From: Lautropia sp.
GTDB taxonomy: Bacteria; Pseudomonadota; Gammaproteobacteria; Burkholderiales; Burkholderiaceae_E
NCBI GenBank assembly: GCA_030530775.1
Contig: JAUMUG010000001.1
Span: 124,001 to 188,000 of the forward strand
Direction of reading: 5' to 3'
DNA: 64,000 bases
Shown: positions 28,013 through 39,469 of the stretch, in pieces
How the letters are laid out: every line of letters starts with the position of its first letter
Numbering within the stretch: position 1 is the first letter of the stretch
The notes under the pieces: generated by a model
What the model was told of the DNA's origin: nothing
The model's database searches: none
The model's input: the letters and a program-made list of their open reading frames with translations, nothing else
Program-made: the position numbers and the translations under genes

Positions 28013-28960
28013 CTATGGGTGCTGCCCGGTTTCTGCCTCGGAGGCGGCATCGGCTGCGCTTTCTTCCGTTGCCGCTGTTTGTTGGCTGGGGGATACCGGG
28101 TGATTGTTTGACGGGGAGTGGGTTACATCGGGCTGGCGTGCGGCCGTTGCGGCCGGAGCCGGTTTGGAAGCCGAGCGCTGCATCTGCGCCAGGTAGGCCG
28201 GCGTGCGTTCGATCAGCTCGGAAGCGAAGTCGAGATAGCCCAGTGCGCCACGTGAACCGGGATCGAAGCGTACGCCGGGCAGCCCGTGACTGGGCGCCTC
28301 TGCCAGGCGGATGTTCCGGGGAATGACCGCTTTGAAAACTTTTTCCTTGAAATGCTCCTCAAGCTGAGCGGAGACCTGTTGTGCCAGGGTGATCCGGCTG
28401 TCGTACATGACGCGCAGAATACCCATGATCTTGATCTCGGGGTTGAAGTTGGCATGCACTTTCCGGATCGTGCCCACCAGATCGCTGAGGCCCTCGAGCG
28501 CATAGTATTCGCATTGCATCGGAATGATGACACCCTGCGCAGCGCACAAGCCGTTGAGGGTCAGCAGGGATAGCGACGGGGGGGAATCGATCAGGATGTA
28601 GTCGTAGTCGGCGGCGGCGAGATCGAGGGCATCACGCAGGCGGCGTTCGCGTCGTTCCAGCTCCACCAGTTCGACCTCGGCACCGGCGAGCTCGCGGTTG
28701 GCCGGAAGCAGATAGTAACCACCCGCTTCGGAAAGCTGACGGGTTTGATTGACGGTACTGTCGCCGATCAGCACGTGATAGACCGAGCGCTGCAGTCGTC
28801 GTTTGTCGATACCGCTGCCCATGGTCGCATTGCCTTGGGGGTCCAGGTCGACCAGCAGGGTACGTTTGCCCAGTTGGGAGAGTGCGGCAGCCAAGTTGAC
28901 CGAGGTCGTCGTTTTGCCGACCCCGCCTTTCTGGTTCGCAATGGTCAGGATGAGCGTCAA
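28013..28960 (-). CDS. parA: Chromosome partition ATPase ParA
   Basis: 315 residues. Starts [24 protein letters not shown] with the deviant Walker A motif, then LLVDLDPQGNATMG and ILIDSPPSLSLLTLN. The domain ends near residue 258; about 55 extra Ala/Ser/Pro/Glu-rich residues follow, longer than the usual 255-265-residue chromosomal ParA. ParA-ATP on the nucleoid moves ParB-parS complexes. Its ATG overlaps the rsmG stop by four bases, so rsmG-parA-parB are co-translated. Confidence 0.95.
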   Translation of the reverse strand: MTLILTIANQKGGVGKTTTSVNLAAALSQLGKRTLLVDLDPQGNATMGSGIDKRRLQRSVYHVLIGDSTVNQTRQLSEAGGYYLLPANRELAGAEVELVELERRERRLRDALDLAAADYDYILIDSPPSLSLLTLNGLCAAQGVIIPMQCEYYALEGLSDLVGTIRKVHANFNPEIKIMGILRVMYDSRITLAQQVSAQLEEHFKEKVFKAVIPRNIRLAEAPSHGLPGVRFDPGSRGALGYLDFASELIERTPAYLAQMQRSASKPAPAATAARQPDVTHSPSNNHPVSPSQQTAATEESAADAASEAETGQHP

Positions 28961-29730
28961 GCGAGTCTCCGGTTGTCGGTTGTTTCGGAGCTGGATGCGA
29001 TGGCTTCCAGGGGAGGGGGGGAGGTGAGTTTCAATACGGCCAGAAACCGCTGTGTGTCGGGGTGGATGCAGGGTAGGCTTTCGACGGCGTGCATTTGGAC
29101 GGAAGCCGGCAATTCGCGCTGTTCATCACGCAGCCGGACACTTTTCATGGCAAATGCCAGTGAGCGTTCACTCATGAATGGTTCGCACAGGCTTGCATAG
29201 CGAGCCAACGCCGTGAACGCACGACAGATGAAGTTGGGGTCTGAACCGCCAACCTCGTGCCGGGTCAGATTTTCTATCCGTGTCGCGCAGACAGAGACAT
29301 TTCTCAGGCCAAGAGTGAGTGCTGACTGACGAAGGAATGCTGCTTTCTTGCCAACGGGCTCCACCAATGTGATCGGCCGTTCTGGATGAGCGATGGCCAG
29401 CAGGATACCGGGAAACCCGGCACCGCTGCCGATGTCTGCCAAAGGTGCGTCCAAATCGGGCAGATGGCGCGTCAAGGCGGGCAGGGCTGCCAGGCTGTCG
29501 AGCAAATGGTTGTCGATCAGTACCTGCGAATCGTTACTACCCAGCAGGTTGTAGGTCTGGTTCCATTGCAGCACCAGCGCTGCCCAGCGGTTCAGACGGT
29601 CCATTCGTTCGCCTGAAAGCGTCAGGCCCAATTGCTGCATGCCCTGTTCAAGGTGTTGCCGGTCGCTTGGCTGCCAGTGATTTTTGAAGCGTCTGGTCGA
29701 GGCATGGGCGGGACGAAGCGGTATGCTCAT
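28957..29730 (-). CDS. rsmG: 16S rRNA (guanine-527 N7) methyltransferase RsmG
   Basis: 257 residues, with the SAM-binding motif [18 protein letters not shown] at about residues 95-112 and [21 protein letters not shown] before it, as in the GidB/RsmG family. Roughly 40 extra residues lie at the N-terminus and 20 at the C-terminus compared with E. coli RsmG. It overlaps mnmG and parA by four bases each, giving a tightly coupled mnmG-rsmG-parA-parB unit. Confidence 0.94.
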   Translation of the reverse strand: MSIPLRPAHASTRRFKNHWQPSDRQHLEQGMQQLGLTLSGERMDRLNRWAALVLQWNQTYNLLGSNDSQVLIDNHLLDSLAALPALTRHLPDLDAPLADIGSGAGFPGILLAIAHPERPITLVEPVGKKAAFLRQSALTLGLRNVSVCATRIENLTRHEVGGSDPNFICRAFTALARYASLCEPFMSERSLAFAMKSVRLRDEQRELPASVQMHAVESLPCIHPDTQRFLAVLKLTSPPPLEAIASSSETTDNRRLA

Positions 29731-31655
29731 GTTCTTGCTCCTGGTCCCGCTTCGCTTGCCGGAAGTTTGCGTTTACTCAGTTTCTTCAGATGTACCAGCA
29801 GCAGAGACACGGCGGCGGGTGTCATGCCTGACAGGCGACTGGCCTGAGCAATGGTTTGCGGACGCTGGTTCGCCAATTTCTGACGTACCTCATTGGACAG
29901 TCCGCTGATCTCGGTATAGTCCAGTGACGCAGGAATGGGAGTGTTTTCCTGTTGTGCCATTCGCTCGACTTCGAGACGTTGGCGCTCGATATAGCCTTGG
30001 TACTTGATCTGAATCTCGACCTGCTCTGCAATCTCGCGGTCCCTCAGATCATCGCTGTCCAGTTCGGGGAGGGTCTGACGCAGGCGTTCGATCGAAACAT
30101 CTGGTCGTTTGAGCAAGGTATAAAGTGAATGCTCACTATTGATCGTGGTGCCCAGTGCTTCAGACAGACGAGCCTGATCGATGACCTTGTTGTTTAGACT
30201 CGTTGCACGCATGCGTCCGATTTCCCGTTCGATCGCTTCTCTCTTGGCGCAGAAACGCTGCCAACGGGCATCATCGACGCAACCCAACTGTCGGCCCGTT
30301 TCGGTCAAGCGTAGATCGGCATTGTCTTCGCGCAGGCTCAGTCGATATTCGGCTCGGCTGGTGAACATTCGATAGGGCTCGACGACTCCCTGTGTGAGCA
30401 GGTCATCCATCATCACACCCAAATAAGCCTGATCACGCTTTGGCGACCAGGGCGCTTCTGCTCTGACCTGTCGGGCGGCATTCAGTCCTGCCAGCAAACC
30501 TTGGGCGGCAGCCTCCTCATAGCCGGTTGTGCCGTTGATCTGTCCCGCAAAAAACAGGCCCTGAATCTGGTGTGTTTCCAGGCTCGACTTCAGCGAGCGT
30601 GGATCGAAGTAGTCATATTCGATGGCGTAGCCCGGCCGCAGAATATGGGCGGACGCCAAGCCCGTCATCGAGCGGACGACCGCGATTTGCGTGTCGAAGG
30701 GTAGGCTGGTCGAGATTCCGTTTGGGTAGATCTCATGGGTTGTCAGCCCTTCCGGTTCGAGATAAATCTGGTGAGCGTTTTTGTCTGCAAAGCGATGAAT
30801 CTTGTCTTCGATCGACGGGCAGTAGCGGGGGCCAGCGCCTTCGATCGCTCCTGTGAAGAGCGGTGAGCGATCCAGGGCACGGCGGATGATTTCATGGGTC
30901 TTCTCGTTGGTATGCGTGACCCAGCAGGGCAGTTGCCTGGGGTGCATGCCGGCACTGCCTATGAAGGAGAAAACGGGAACAGGATCACTGTCTCCGGGCT
31001 GTTCAGCCAAGCGTGCATAATCAATGGTTTTTCCGTCTATGCGGGGAGGGGTTCCGGTTTTGAGCCGGCCATGCGGCAACGCGAGTTCACGCAGCCGTGC
31101 AGCCAGAGTCTTTGAGGCGGGATCCCCCGCTCGGCCTGCTTCATAGTTGTCGAGCCCGACGTGGATCTTCCCATTCAGGAAGGTACCGGCAGTCAGAACG
31201 ACGGCCTGCGCATGAAAGTGGATACCCAGTTGCGTGACGACCCCGATGATCCGGTCGCCAGAAAGTAAAATATCGTCAACTGCTTGCTGGAATAAAGTCA
31301 GCCCTGCTTGATTCTCCAAGGCGTGGCGAATGGCTTGCCGGTACAGCACCCGGTCGGCTTGCGCACGCGTCGCGCGAACAGCCGGCCCTTTGCTGGCGTT
31401 CAGTGTGCGAAATTGGATACCGGCCTGGTCGGTTGCGATGGCCATAATGCCGCCCAATGCATCGATTTCCTTGACGAGATGTCCTTTACCGATTCCTCCA
31501 ATGGAAGGATTACAGGACATTTGGCCCAGAGTATCGAGATTGTGGGTGAGCAGCAAGGTTTTGGCACCGGTGCGTGCAGCCGCCAAACTGGCCTCGGTCC
31601 CGGCGTGGCCCCCGCCGACGACGATCACGTCGAAGGATTCAGGGTAAATGCTCAT
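29727..31655 (-). CDS. mnmG: tRNA uridine-5-carboxymethylaminomethyl modification enzyme MnmG (GidA)
   Basis: 642 residues. FAD-binding [19 protein letters not shown] at the N-terminus, the signature [23 protein letters not shown], and [14 protein letters not shown]. With MnmE it modifies the wobble uridine of several tRNAs. First gene of the mnmG-rsmG-parA-parB unit and the left border of the gene desert. There is no Shine-Dalgarno before its ATG; instead TATAAT lies at 31661-31666, so transcription could start at or next to the start codon (leaderless mRNA). Confidence 0.97.
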   Translation of the reverse strand: MSIYPESFDVIVVGGGHAGTEASLAAARTGAKTLLLTHNLDTLGQMSCNPSIGGIGKGHLVKEIDALGGIMAIATDQAGIQFRTLNASKGPAVRATRAQADRVLYRQAIRHALENQAGLTLFQQAVDDILLSGDRIIGVVTQLGIHFHAQAVVLTAGTFLNGKIHVGLDNYEAGRAGDPASKTLAARLRELALPHGRLKTGTPPRIDGKTIDYARLAEQPGDSDPVPVFSFIGSAGMHPRQLPCWVTHTNEKTHEIIRRALDRSPLFTGAIEGAGPRYCPSIEDKIHRFADKNAHQIYLEPEGLTTHEIYPNGISTSLPFDTQIAVVRSMTGLASAHILRPGYAIEYDYFDPRSLKSSLETHQIQGLFFAGQINGTTGYEEAAAQGLLAGLNAARQVRAEAPWSPKRDQAYLGVMMDDLLTQGVVEPYRMFTSRAEYRLSLREDNADLRLTETGRQLGCVDDARWQRFCAKREAIEREIGRMRATSLNNKVIDQARLSEALGTTINSEHSLYTLLKRPDVSIERLRQTLPELDSDDLRDREIAEQVEIQIKYQGYIERQRLEVERMAQQENTPIPASLDYTEISGLSNEVRQKLANQRPQTIAQASRLSGMTPAAVSLLLVHLKKLSKRKLPASEAGPGART

Positions 31656-31660
31656 ACGCT

Positions 31661-31666
31661 ATTATA
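31661..31666 (-). promoter_or_regulatory. Putative -10 hexamer of a leaderless mnmG transcript
   Basis: Minus-strand TATAAT, five bases upstream of the mnmG ATG (31655). An initiation site about seven bases downstream would fall on the start codon. A -35 is not clear. Confidence 0.4.
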
Positions 31667-31702
31667 AATCGGCAGCCTATGTTTTTGAGGCTTGGCATGG
31701 GT

Positions 31703-31718
31703 GGTTTCACGTGAAACA
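31703..31718. promoter_or_regulatory. parS site 1
   Basis: GGTTTCACGTGAAACA: perfect GTTTCACGTGAAAC palindrome, one base from the universal 16-bp parS. Nearest site to mnmG, 48 bases before its start codon, so ParB spreading could touch this promoter. Confidence 0.93.
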
Positions 31719-31883
31719 GCAATATTCTTTTCTGTACTACTCGCACTTTACTTGGTGTACACCACAGAATAGGATGAGTTACGGCGCCTTTGGGCGCCAT
31801 CCCGGGCTGTCGTTTCAGCCAGCGCGTCTGGCCCCGCCCCTTGTCCCGGATAGGATCGCAACCATCTCTTCGATTCAGAGGAC

Positions 31884-31922
31884 GGGGAAGGGAGGAGAGG
31901 GAGGGAGGGGAGGAAGAGGGGG
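31884..31922 (+). other. G-quadruplex-type G-run cluster
   Basis: At least five runs of three or more G separated by one to six bases on the plus strand, about 170 bases after parS site 1. Confidence 0.5.
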
Positions 31923-32806
31923 CATTGGAGGGAGCGCGGGGGCCTTTCAAAATTCCCCTTGCGGGGGGGCACTTTCTCCCGAGCAGGATAGGATTGCGCG
32001 CCAGACCGCGTATGGGTTGCGGTTGATATGTCGGCGCGCGATCACCAGACCACCTTCACCTCGATGGAGTCGTACTGATCAGCATGCTTGCTGGCCTGGG
32101 GGGGCTTCTGCTATGCCTTACCTTCCTGGAAAGAAAGCCAGATTCCCTCCCTGGTCACAAACGCACACCCCCGCAGCATCCCCCCGCTGGCTACATCGCC
32201 TCATTCCATTCCCGGCTGGCACGGTGGACCCCGAAAAGGAGCTGAACTCGGTTTTCGCCCCGACTAAGCATGGGATTGAAAAAATGGATGAGAGCTTGGG
32301 CTTACGTACTCGCCACAAGGCAAGAAAGCCGCGAGCCGTCATATCCCGAGCCGTATGAACCTATACAGGGATACAGGGAGAAGGGGCCCTGGCCTGCTTG
32401 TTGGGGGCGCGTTCAGGCTTGCCTTTGAAATGGCGCTTGGATTTCGAAGAGCCCTCCTCTCCTCTCTGAGGAATGAGAGTGGGGGGCAGTAGACTGACTC
32501 TGTTGGAGTAGAAAAAACCTATTGTCCAGCGCGTTGCTTGTCTCCAGATAACGATGTCTCCCCTGTGGCCTTCCTTCGGAGGTGGCACTTTTCCACGCCC
32601 CGTTTGTCATAGCTGGCGCTGAGAAGTGTGGGCCGCGCGCCCGCCGCCTTAGTCCAGGTAGAAGTGAGGTTGCGTTTATGCGGTTATGCGGTGTTGACCT
32701 TCGTCATAGCCGATTTTCTTTTTGAGCAGTGTATATGGCATCGTGGTGCAACAGAAGAGGGAGGGGGGAGGATATTGGGACTTCGAATCAGCTGCTTTCG
32801 GATACT

Positions 32807-32822
32807 GGTTTCACGTGAGACC
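32807..32822. promoter_or_regulatory. parS site 2 (degenerate)
   Basis: GGTTTCACGTGAGACC: CACGTG core and left arm intact, right arm with an A-to-G change and an altered last base. The weakest of the seven. Confidence 0.75.
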
Positions 32823-34087
32823 AGTTCTTAGTACAAAGCGCGAGTAGTGCGCGGAGGCCCCTCTCCTTTTGCCTCTAGACCGATTGAGATGCCAGCCCTC
32901 CCCTGGCTCGTGGTGCGCCGCGTTACATTTCGCGCGTACCATCGCCTCCTGACAACTTGGTACACATTTCCCCCGGCATCTCATATCTCCGCTGTGGAAC
33001 TATTTCACGCATCCCTCTTCGGTAGCATTCTCTCTCTCGTGCGTGTATATCCCTCCTTGGTTGCAGCAAAAGCCAGCGAGCTTGAAAGGGGAGGAGATGT
33101 TTGCAGTAAGGGAGTCGTCACAACTGGAATGGATCTTGATCTTGGGTAAGCAGCTGTGTACACGGCGACCTATTTTTGTTGGTGCTCGCTCGTCTTCCTT
33201 GAATGTCCATATCCATCCACCATCGAAGCATCTCGATCTCGTGGATGTGATTGACTGTTCTTTCTGATTGAAGGATGCAAGTTTGTAGTAAGCACTTACT
33301 CAAAAGTAATTGAGCGACATCTGTTTTCAGCCAGCGCCTTCCCGAGTGTAAAACTTATCTCGAAATGAGGAGGAGAAAGATACTTCTCCCCACACATATC
33401 GACATTGCCTCCGAGTCGACTGAGTAGGGCGCAACCGCCCTCGCCCTCGCCCTTTATGCCCTCACCCTTACAACATCAGCCGTGTTAGAGAGAGGGCGAC
33501 GCGGACAACATATAACACACACTCGCTGAAGGCGCCGCGACGATGAAGGAAAGGCGTGCTTGAGAAAGAGAGTGTGTCCACGGGAGGAGAATCATGGTGA
33601 AGGGAGGCAGATTTGACTTGGCACGAGGATGGCGTCGGCGACGCTGAACGGGCCAACGCCGGGCGCCTCAGGTCAAGCGGTATCGCCTCTTAATCCACCA
33701 CGCTCCTCTCTCTCCTCAATCCGGAATCTATCGGAGGGAGGGAGAATCGCGAAACTGATTCATCGCCGTCGCCTACAGGCGTGCAGGACATCGGGCGGGG
33801 TGTGTGACTTAGCCGCACGTACTGCGCAAGAGCGGTTCTCGTTCTCCTGCAGCAGGACTCAGCTGCTGCCGGGCCCCACATATAAGTTGTTCTTTCGTGA
33901 ACAATGCGAGTAAGGGTCTTGTCTTTGATTAGCTGTTTCCATCCACATACCGCCCACGCACACTGGTTGAATATTGGTTAAGGCGGGGCGGAAGAATGCC
34001 AGCAGCTTCTTTGGTTTTTCATAAAAGAATGCACACAAAGAGGGGGAAGGAGGCGGCTAAGGGGGATCGCTCAGACGATTGGTATAC

Positions 34088-34103
34088 CGTTTCACGTGGA
34101 ACA
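34088..34103. promoter_or_regulatory. parS site 3
   Basis: CGTTTCACGTGGAACA: asymmetric TTTCACGTGGAA version, accepted in the parS consensus TGTTNCACGTGAAACA read on the other strand. Confidence 0.9.
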
Positions 34104-34416
34104 GCTCTCTTTCAAGCTTCGTTTCCAGCGGAGGAAAGGTGCTGCGTGCGTACTTTCCACATGCAGCTTGTTGCTTCAAGAGTCTCTTGCTTTCCTGCCC
34201 TCCCTTTGGTGCCAATCATCTTCCCTTTCGTCTTTACTGATCCGTGGGCGGGTGGCAGAACTTCCATACTAGGAAGGATTGCGTCAGTAGAAAAGGGACG
34301 GCTAGCCTGACTAACAAAGAAAGTCGGGGCATACTTAGTTTTCGCCCTCCATTTATCAACACCCGGATATCAATATCCGGATGAATGAAATCGACTTCCA
34401 GGAGAGACAATGAGGA

Positions 34417-34440
34417 GGTTGGCGGTTGGCGGTTGGCGGT
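34417..34440 (+). repeat. Short tandem repeat, 7-mer GGTTGGC x 3.4
   Basis: Three exact consecutive copies of GGTTGGC plus a partial copy, one of several microsatellite-like patches in the gene desert. Confidence 0.8.
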
Positions 34441-35440
34441 AGGAGCTTTACAGTTTTCCGCTTATCCGAATCCCGTAATGGGGTGTGTGGGGCACCAGTG
34501 ATGCTTGCGGGGATGTCAAGAAGCAAAAATCTCATTTCCGGCGTTACACTGACATTCAGCTTGTGGTTTGAAGTCATCGACAGGAAAAGCCCCAATCATT
34601 TTCTTTCTTCAAGCGTCTATCCATCCATCTGGAAGTCATGAAAAGGAGATATGAAAAAGAGAGAGCGTCCACCAAGCGCTCTTATTGTGGGGGAGAAGAG
34701 GGAGAAGATGAGGTGCGTTCGAATTCTAGGCTTCATGCATGAAAATGGACGACTTTTTCATGCAAGGAAAGGGTACACACCACCATGCGGGCGGCTGATT
34801 CGTGGGTCACTGATGAGCCTCTATAGCTATTGATAGAGTGGGCTTCTCCCCACTCTTCAATCAGGGGCTTGGCGCGCTTGTTTGCAGAGAGGCGAGGGGG
34901 GGGCGTAGGGGCAAAGTGCGATATACGCATCAACAGTCCTGCAGGCATCATTTCAAACACACATTGGCTCAAGCAAATGCCTTTCTCTGGGAGCCGGGGC
35001 GGCTCCCTACCAGTCAACGGCCCCGCCCGCCTTGAGCAGGGCACGTAGTGTCCCTCTCTTCTTTCAGAGATTCCTGGCGTAATTCCCAGCTATTCTTGTG
35101 CTAGCAGCGGGATTCAGCTTGCTAGAACGGCCTGTACGCACCACATTACTGCTGGCTCTAGAAATAAGGTGGAATGGGATGAGCCTCTACTCTAGTAGAT
35201 GAAAAAGGCTGCAGCACCACTACCTTGCTTGTGAAAGTGGTGTCATGTGAAAGAGTTCAAAACGACCCCCCGCTCCCGACGAAGGTAGTCTGCTTGTTGA
35301 GGAAGGTGAAAGTACATGTTCTTTCACTCACCTGGGATTATTGTGTGAGTGTTTGGAGCGCTCTAGTAGTCATGTAGAGGTATGTATTGGTGCGCGGCAT
35401 GCAGGCGTACATGCCTTCATTCTCCAAAATCTAATTAGAC

Positions 35441-35456
35441 CGTTCCACGTGAAACA
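35441..35456. promoter_or_regulatory. parS site 4
   Basis: CGTTCCACGTGAAACA: same asymmetric version as site 3 but in the opposite orientation; 15 of 16 to TGTTNCACGTGAAACA. Confidence 0.92.
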
Positions 35457-36238
35457 TTGCGACTCCAGGCGTGAGAAGAAGCGGGCCCTTCCCCCCCCCC
35501 CTTCCACCGCTCAAGGGAGGGGGAGCGACGACGGGGGTGGAGAGATTCGACGGGGGACGCCGACGTGCCCCGCGACGACGGATGGGAAGAGATGCCCTCT
35601 CCTCCCTTCACGAACAGATTGTGATTGCCATGGATGAAAGCGTATAGACCAAGGCGCCACAGGTGAGTGCAAGACGGTGGAGGCGGGGGAAGGGGGGAAT
35701 GCAAGCGCTATACCATGCAGAATCGAACAACGATTCGAAAGGAGGGGAGAAAGGATGAATCAACAAACTGAAGGAGATAGCAGCCATAACATGGTGCTGT
35801 TAAAAGCATAAGTTGTCTCCAGAGACAAAACTGCTTTCATGCCTTTCTTCATTCTCCTCTTACGGGTGGCCCCAGGCCGACCGGCCGACGGCCCGCCGGG
35901 GGGGCGTCTAGGAAGACGGGTTCTTTCGTGCGCAAGTGCGCGAGGATGGGAAACTGGTTGCCCGAGAGAGACGATGTTCCGATATCAGCGCGCTTTCCAT
36001 TGCAAGAACCTCAGAAGATTTGTATTGGGAGGGGGGTGAGCTCCCATGTTCTCAAAGTGTTTGCACACACCGAGCGGCCGCTTGTGTCGTTGCTGATAAT
36101 AAAGACTCCGTATAGACGCGTTTCCCCGCATAAATAAACAAGGACTTTAAGTAAGTTGCTTGGATTCGATGCATGGCCTGGTTCGATATCTCTCTATAAG
36201 CTGTTTAGGAATGCCAAAGCGTATCTAGAGCCCATGAA

Positions 36239-36254
36239 TGTTTCACGTGGAACA
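36239..36254. promoter_or_regulatory. parS site 5
   Basis: TGTTTCACGTGGAACA: full 16-bp consensus on the minus strand (TGTTCCACGTGAAACA). Confidence 0.94.
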
Positions 36255-37144
36255 AGAGAAGAGCTCAGTTGGCCTTGTTTGATTGAATCCAAGCAAAACC
36301 TTGAATGACTGCATGAAAGATGTGCTTCTTCTGCCCACGGCAGGAAGGGGGGGGATCCTTCCGTAGCGTAGGATGTGTGGTCAATAGGACCGCAATGAAT
36401 CGATATTGGTGAGATCGTGTGTGTGATCGATCCCTCTCAGCGTGGGCAGAGATGGGTTGTTTAAGAAGGGATTTCACGGCTACTCTTCTGGGTTGGGTGT
36501 GGACTGCGAGGGCTTTTCCTGCCTTCTACTGCCGGCTAGCCTCATTTTCTGCGCTTGTCCGGTGTCAATGTACTTACCCATTCTCTCTAGCGTAAGAGAG
36601 AAGAGAAAGGCGCGAGGTGCTGGTCCTTGCTTTCCCTCTTAGAGCCCTGTGACGTTAAAGTGAAAGGAAAACGGGAGGCTACTGTGACCAGCATAAGCGC
36701 TTTCCCCAACCCTGGACCCAGATAACGCTATAAAAGAGTGCAGAGAAGAGCAAGGATTCGAATCGACAAGCATTCCTTTTGGGGAATTCATATTTTGAGT
36801 AGACCGGACCCTCTCACACGCATCAATACATACGAAGCGGAAGGAAAGTGAGGCAATGCACGAAGAAGTAGGGACACACAACCTTTCTGGATGAGTAAGC
36901 TGCGTGCATGTTTGTGTGCTTGCTGTGTGTGTTTGTGTTGTGTTGTTGGGGTTCTGCTACTACTCTGGCAAAAGCTCAATGATGACGAAAGGGGGGATGT
37001 AAATATTGCGCTGGAAAACAGCTCTTGTTTGACAATCTTCGCTCACTCCCAAGTTCTCGGTTCTCACTCGTGGGAGAGGGGGGATGGGCCATTCCTTCTT
37101 GTGCACGCGTCATACAAACACACAGCAGTGCGGATATGGATAAT

Positions 37145-37160
37145 CGTTTCACGTGAAACA
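37145..37160. promoter_or_regulatory. parS site 6
   Basis: CGTTTCACGTGAAACA: perfect inner 14-bp palindrome, first base differs from the consensus. Confidence 0.94.
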
Positions 37161-39453
37161 AGAAAATTGATTTCACGACTTGTGGAACTTGATTCTTTTT
37201 AAGACTACGGAGGGGGGTTCAGTACACCAAGGGCAACGGGTTCAGGGAACTGCGTTGAAGCTGAACCTGTACGTTCCCCCATTTCGTTGGTCGATGAGGG
37301 GGGAGGGGAGATGGATGGGGCAGCGGTGGCTTTTCCTTTTGCTCGTTGGTTTGGTTTGGCGGCAAGTTTCAAGCCGTGAACTTGTGCCTTTCCATCTCAA
37401 CAAGCAAAAGGATTATCTATCTGAGCCACCGGAAGATGCTTGCCTTTGGTGTTGTCCTCCCCTTCGCTTTCCCCTGCTCCTGCTTGTGTGAGTAAAAGGG
37501 GCTATAGTGCTGTGGAGCCGCTACTCACTCATAGGTTTCATAATTTTGTAGCGGAAGCGGAGGAGAGTAGGCAAATTTTATTTGTTGGAAAGTGCCCGGA
37601 AGCGTTGCCCGATTGGGATCGGGATTATGTGTCACTGATGATCATTCTCGAGTATAAGGACAAGGAACGAAGGCAAGGACGAAGGCAAGGGTAAGGGTTC
37701 AAGGGGGCTCGGCCCCGGGCGAGCTCCGGTATTGTTTTCTGATCCCCCCGCAACGGTCGTTTTCAGCCATATTCATTGGAAAAAAGAACCGTGTTTGCTT
37801 AGCTTGCCTGAGAGAGGAGTGAACTGAGTGATCTTCTCGTGGGGCCGTTGCTGCCTTTTGGTTCGGCGGGCAAATCCAATCAGTAGCTGCGCAAGGTAAG
37901 TAAAACAGCTCATCAAGCAAGAGAAGGATTCTCGCAAAATAGGCCGCGGGGGGGGGAATCTTTTCTTTTGATGGGGGAGATGTGACTTCTTGCTGCGAGG
38001 ATTCGCGTCCAGTAATCCCCTACCTACTCTACTTGAGTTGCTGGCTTCGGGGCTTCTTCATCCCCCTTTTTCTGATTCTGCTTGGCAGGGGCGGGCTGGG
38101 GATGGGGGTGTGATGTGATGCCTTTACATATTTCGCTGGTTCGATGGATGCATATGGTGAGTTTTTGAAGACAAGTCAACCGAAGCGAGCGCTTACTTAA
38201 TGGAGGATTGGTTCTGTTTGGAGGCGATTAAGAGAAATGCGGAAAGAATCAATATATAGCCGGTTCGGTTCGCCGCACGCCATGGCCTGCGCCTCATCCT
38301 TCGCAAAGTCCGTTCAAATCTGCCGCAACTATTCCCCACAAACCATCTCGATCTTCAGTCCGGGATTTCCAAAGAGAGCGAGGTGAGGGGGCTCCTCCTT
38401 TGTTCACTGAAATGAAAGACTGTCGATTGTTGCGCAGGCTTTCCGTATCCGTATGAGGGTAGAGTGAAGGGCGGGCAGTGCCTCCTCTTCTTCCCTCTTC
38501 TGTGTAGGGCGGGGGGCATGTAGTGGAAGTGGTTGAAGGAGCATCGCGATAGAGTCTCCGCCCCCGCCCCCTGCCCCCTGCCGCCTGCTGGCAGTTTTGG
38601 CCTGTTATTTTGCTTTCTGTTTGAAGAGACATCGTGCCCTTGCCGGAGCCAGCCCAAGCTGTTCCCCCCTTCTTTTTTGGGCGGAGGACCTCTGCCGCCG
38701 ATGCGCTGAATGGAAAGGGAGGGGGCTCTTTCTTTTGGGGCTTTCATTGGCGCAGACCCCCTCTTTCATCACAAACGGTATAGGGGCTGGATCAGGATGT
38801 GTCACGAGATCGACGTGTACGCGCACATCGATCGTTGCATCGGTTGGGGGCCTATGGTTCAACTTGGAAGGGCATTGCGCAGAGGGAAGGGTTTTCTTTC
38901 TCTTTGCAGCACGGGGGGGGAGAGTCCCTCCCTGTGTCATGTGTTATGGAGCAGTATCCTAGCCTTCTTCCGAGTGGCCCAGCCCCAGTGGAGCTGGGGG
39001 ATATCAGGATCAGTCAGATTGGCGCGAGGAGAGGAAAAACGGTACTCCCTCTCCCCTGCGAGCCAGCAGGGGGGATTGCAAGAGAAGAGGAGAGCAGCCC
39101 TACCTCAATGTTCAGGACCAGAATGCTGTTGATCAGGACACACACACCTGAAGCTCAAGTCCGCCCCGCTGTGGCACTTAGTGGTGTGCACACACAAGCA
39201 CGCACCTAGGAGTGTCTTTGACAAAGAGAGGGGGGCGGTAACTGTCGGGCATGTACCTTCATGTTGGAACAAGACGCGGGCGCCCGGCGGATGACTTGGA
39301 AGGATGTGAGAACGGATCAAAACAAATGAAGGGAAGGGGCGATTCTTGCGTGGTCAATTATGTGGCGTGCGGGGGCGGGGACGTCGTCTCTGTCTTTTCC
39401 CTTTCCCTCTCATGCAATCTTGGAAAGGCAAGTCAAGAAGACAAGAGAGGCCC

Positions 39454-39469
39454 TGTTCCACGTGAAACA
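39454..39469. promoter_or_regulatory. parS site 7
   Basis: TGTTCCACGTGAAACA: exact match to TGTTNCACGTGAAACA. Rightmost site, 1.24 kb from pdxA. Confidence 0.94.

Noticed and set aside
31885..31915. GGGNAGGG (KOPS-like) words in the desert
   Set aside because: Explained by the local G-rich low complexity; polarity on a 64-kb window cannot be judged by eye.
31648..32358. 236-aa plus-strand frame at the left of the desert
   Set aside because: Runs across parS site 1 and the G-run cluster, no RBS, random composition.
36745..36770. GATTCGAATC resembling a tRNA T-loop
   Set aside because: No matching T-stem, anticodon arm or acceptor stem nearby.
36891..37202. 103-aa frame with a Cys-rich hydrophobic start
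   Set aside because: The hydrophobic part is a GT-repeat artefact and the frame crosses parS site 6.
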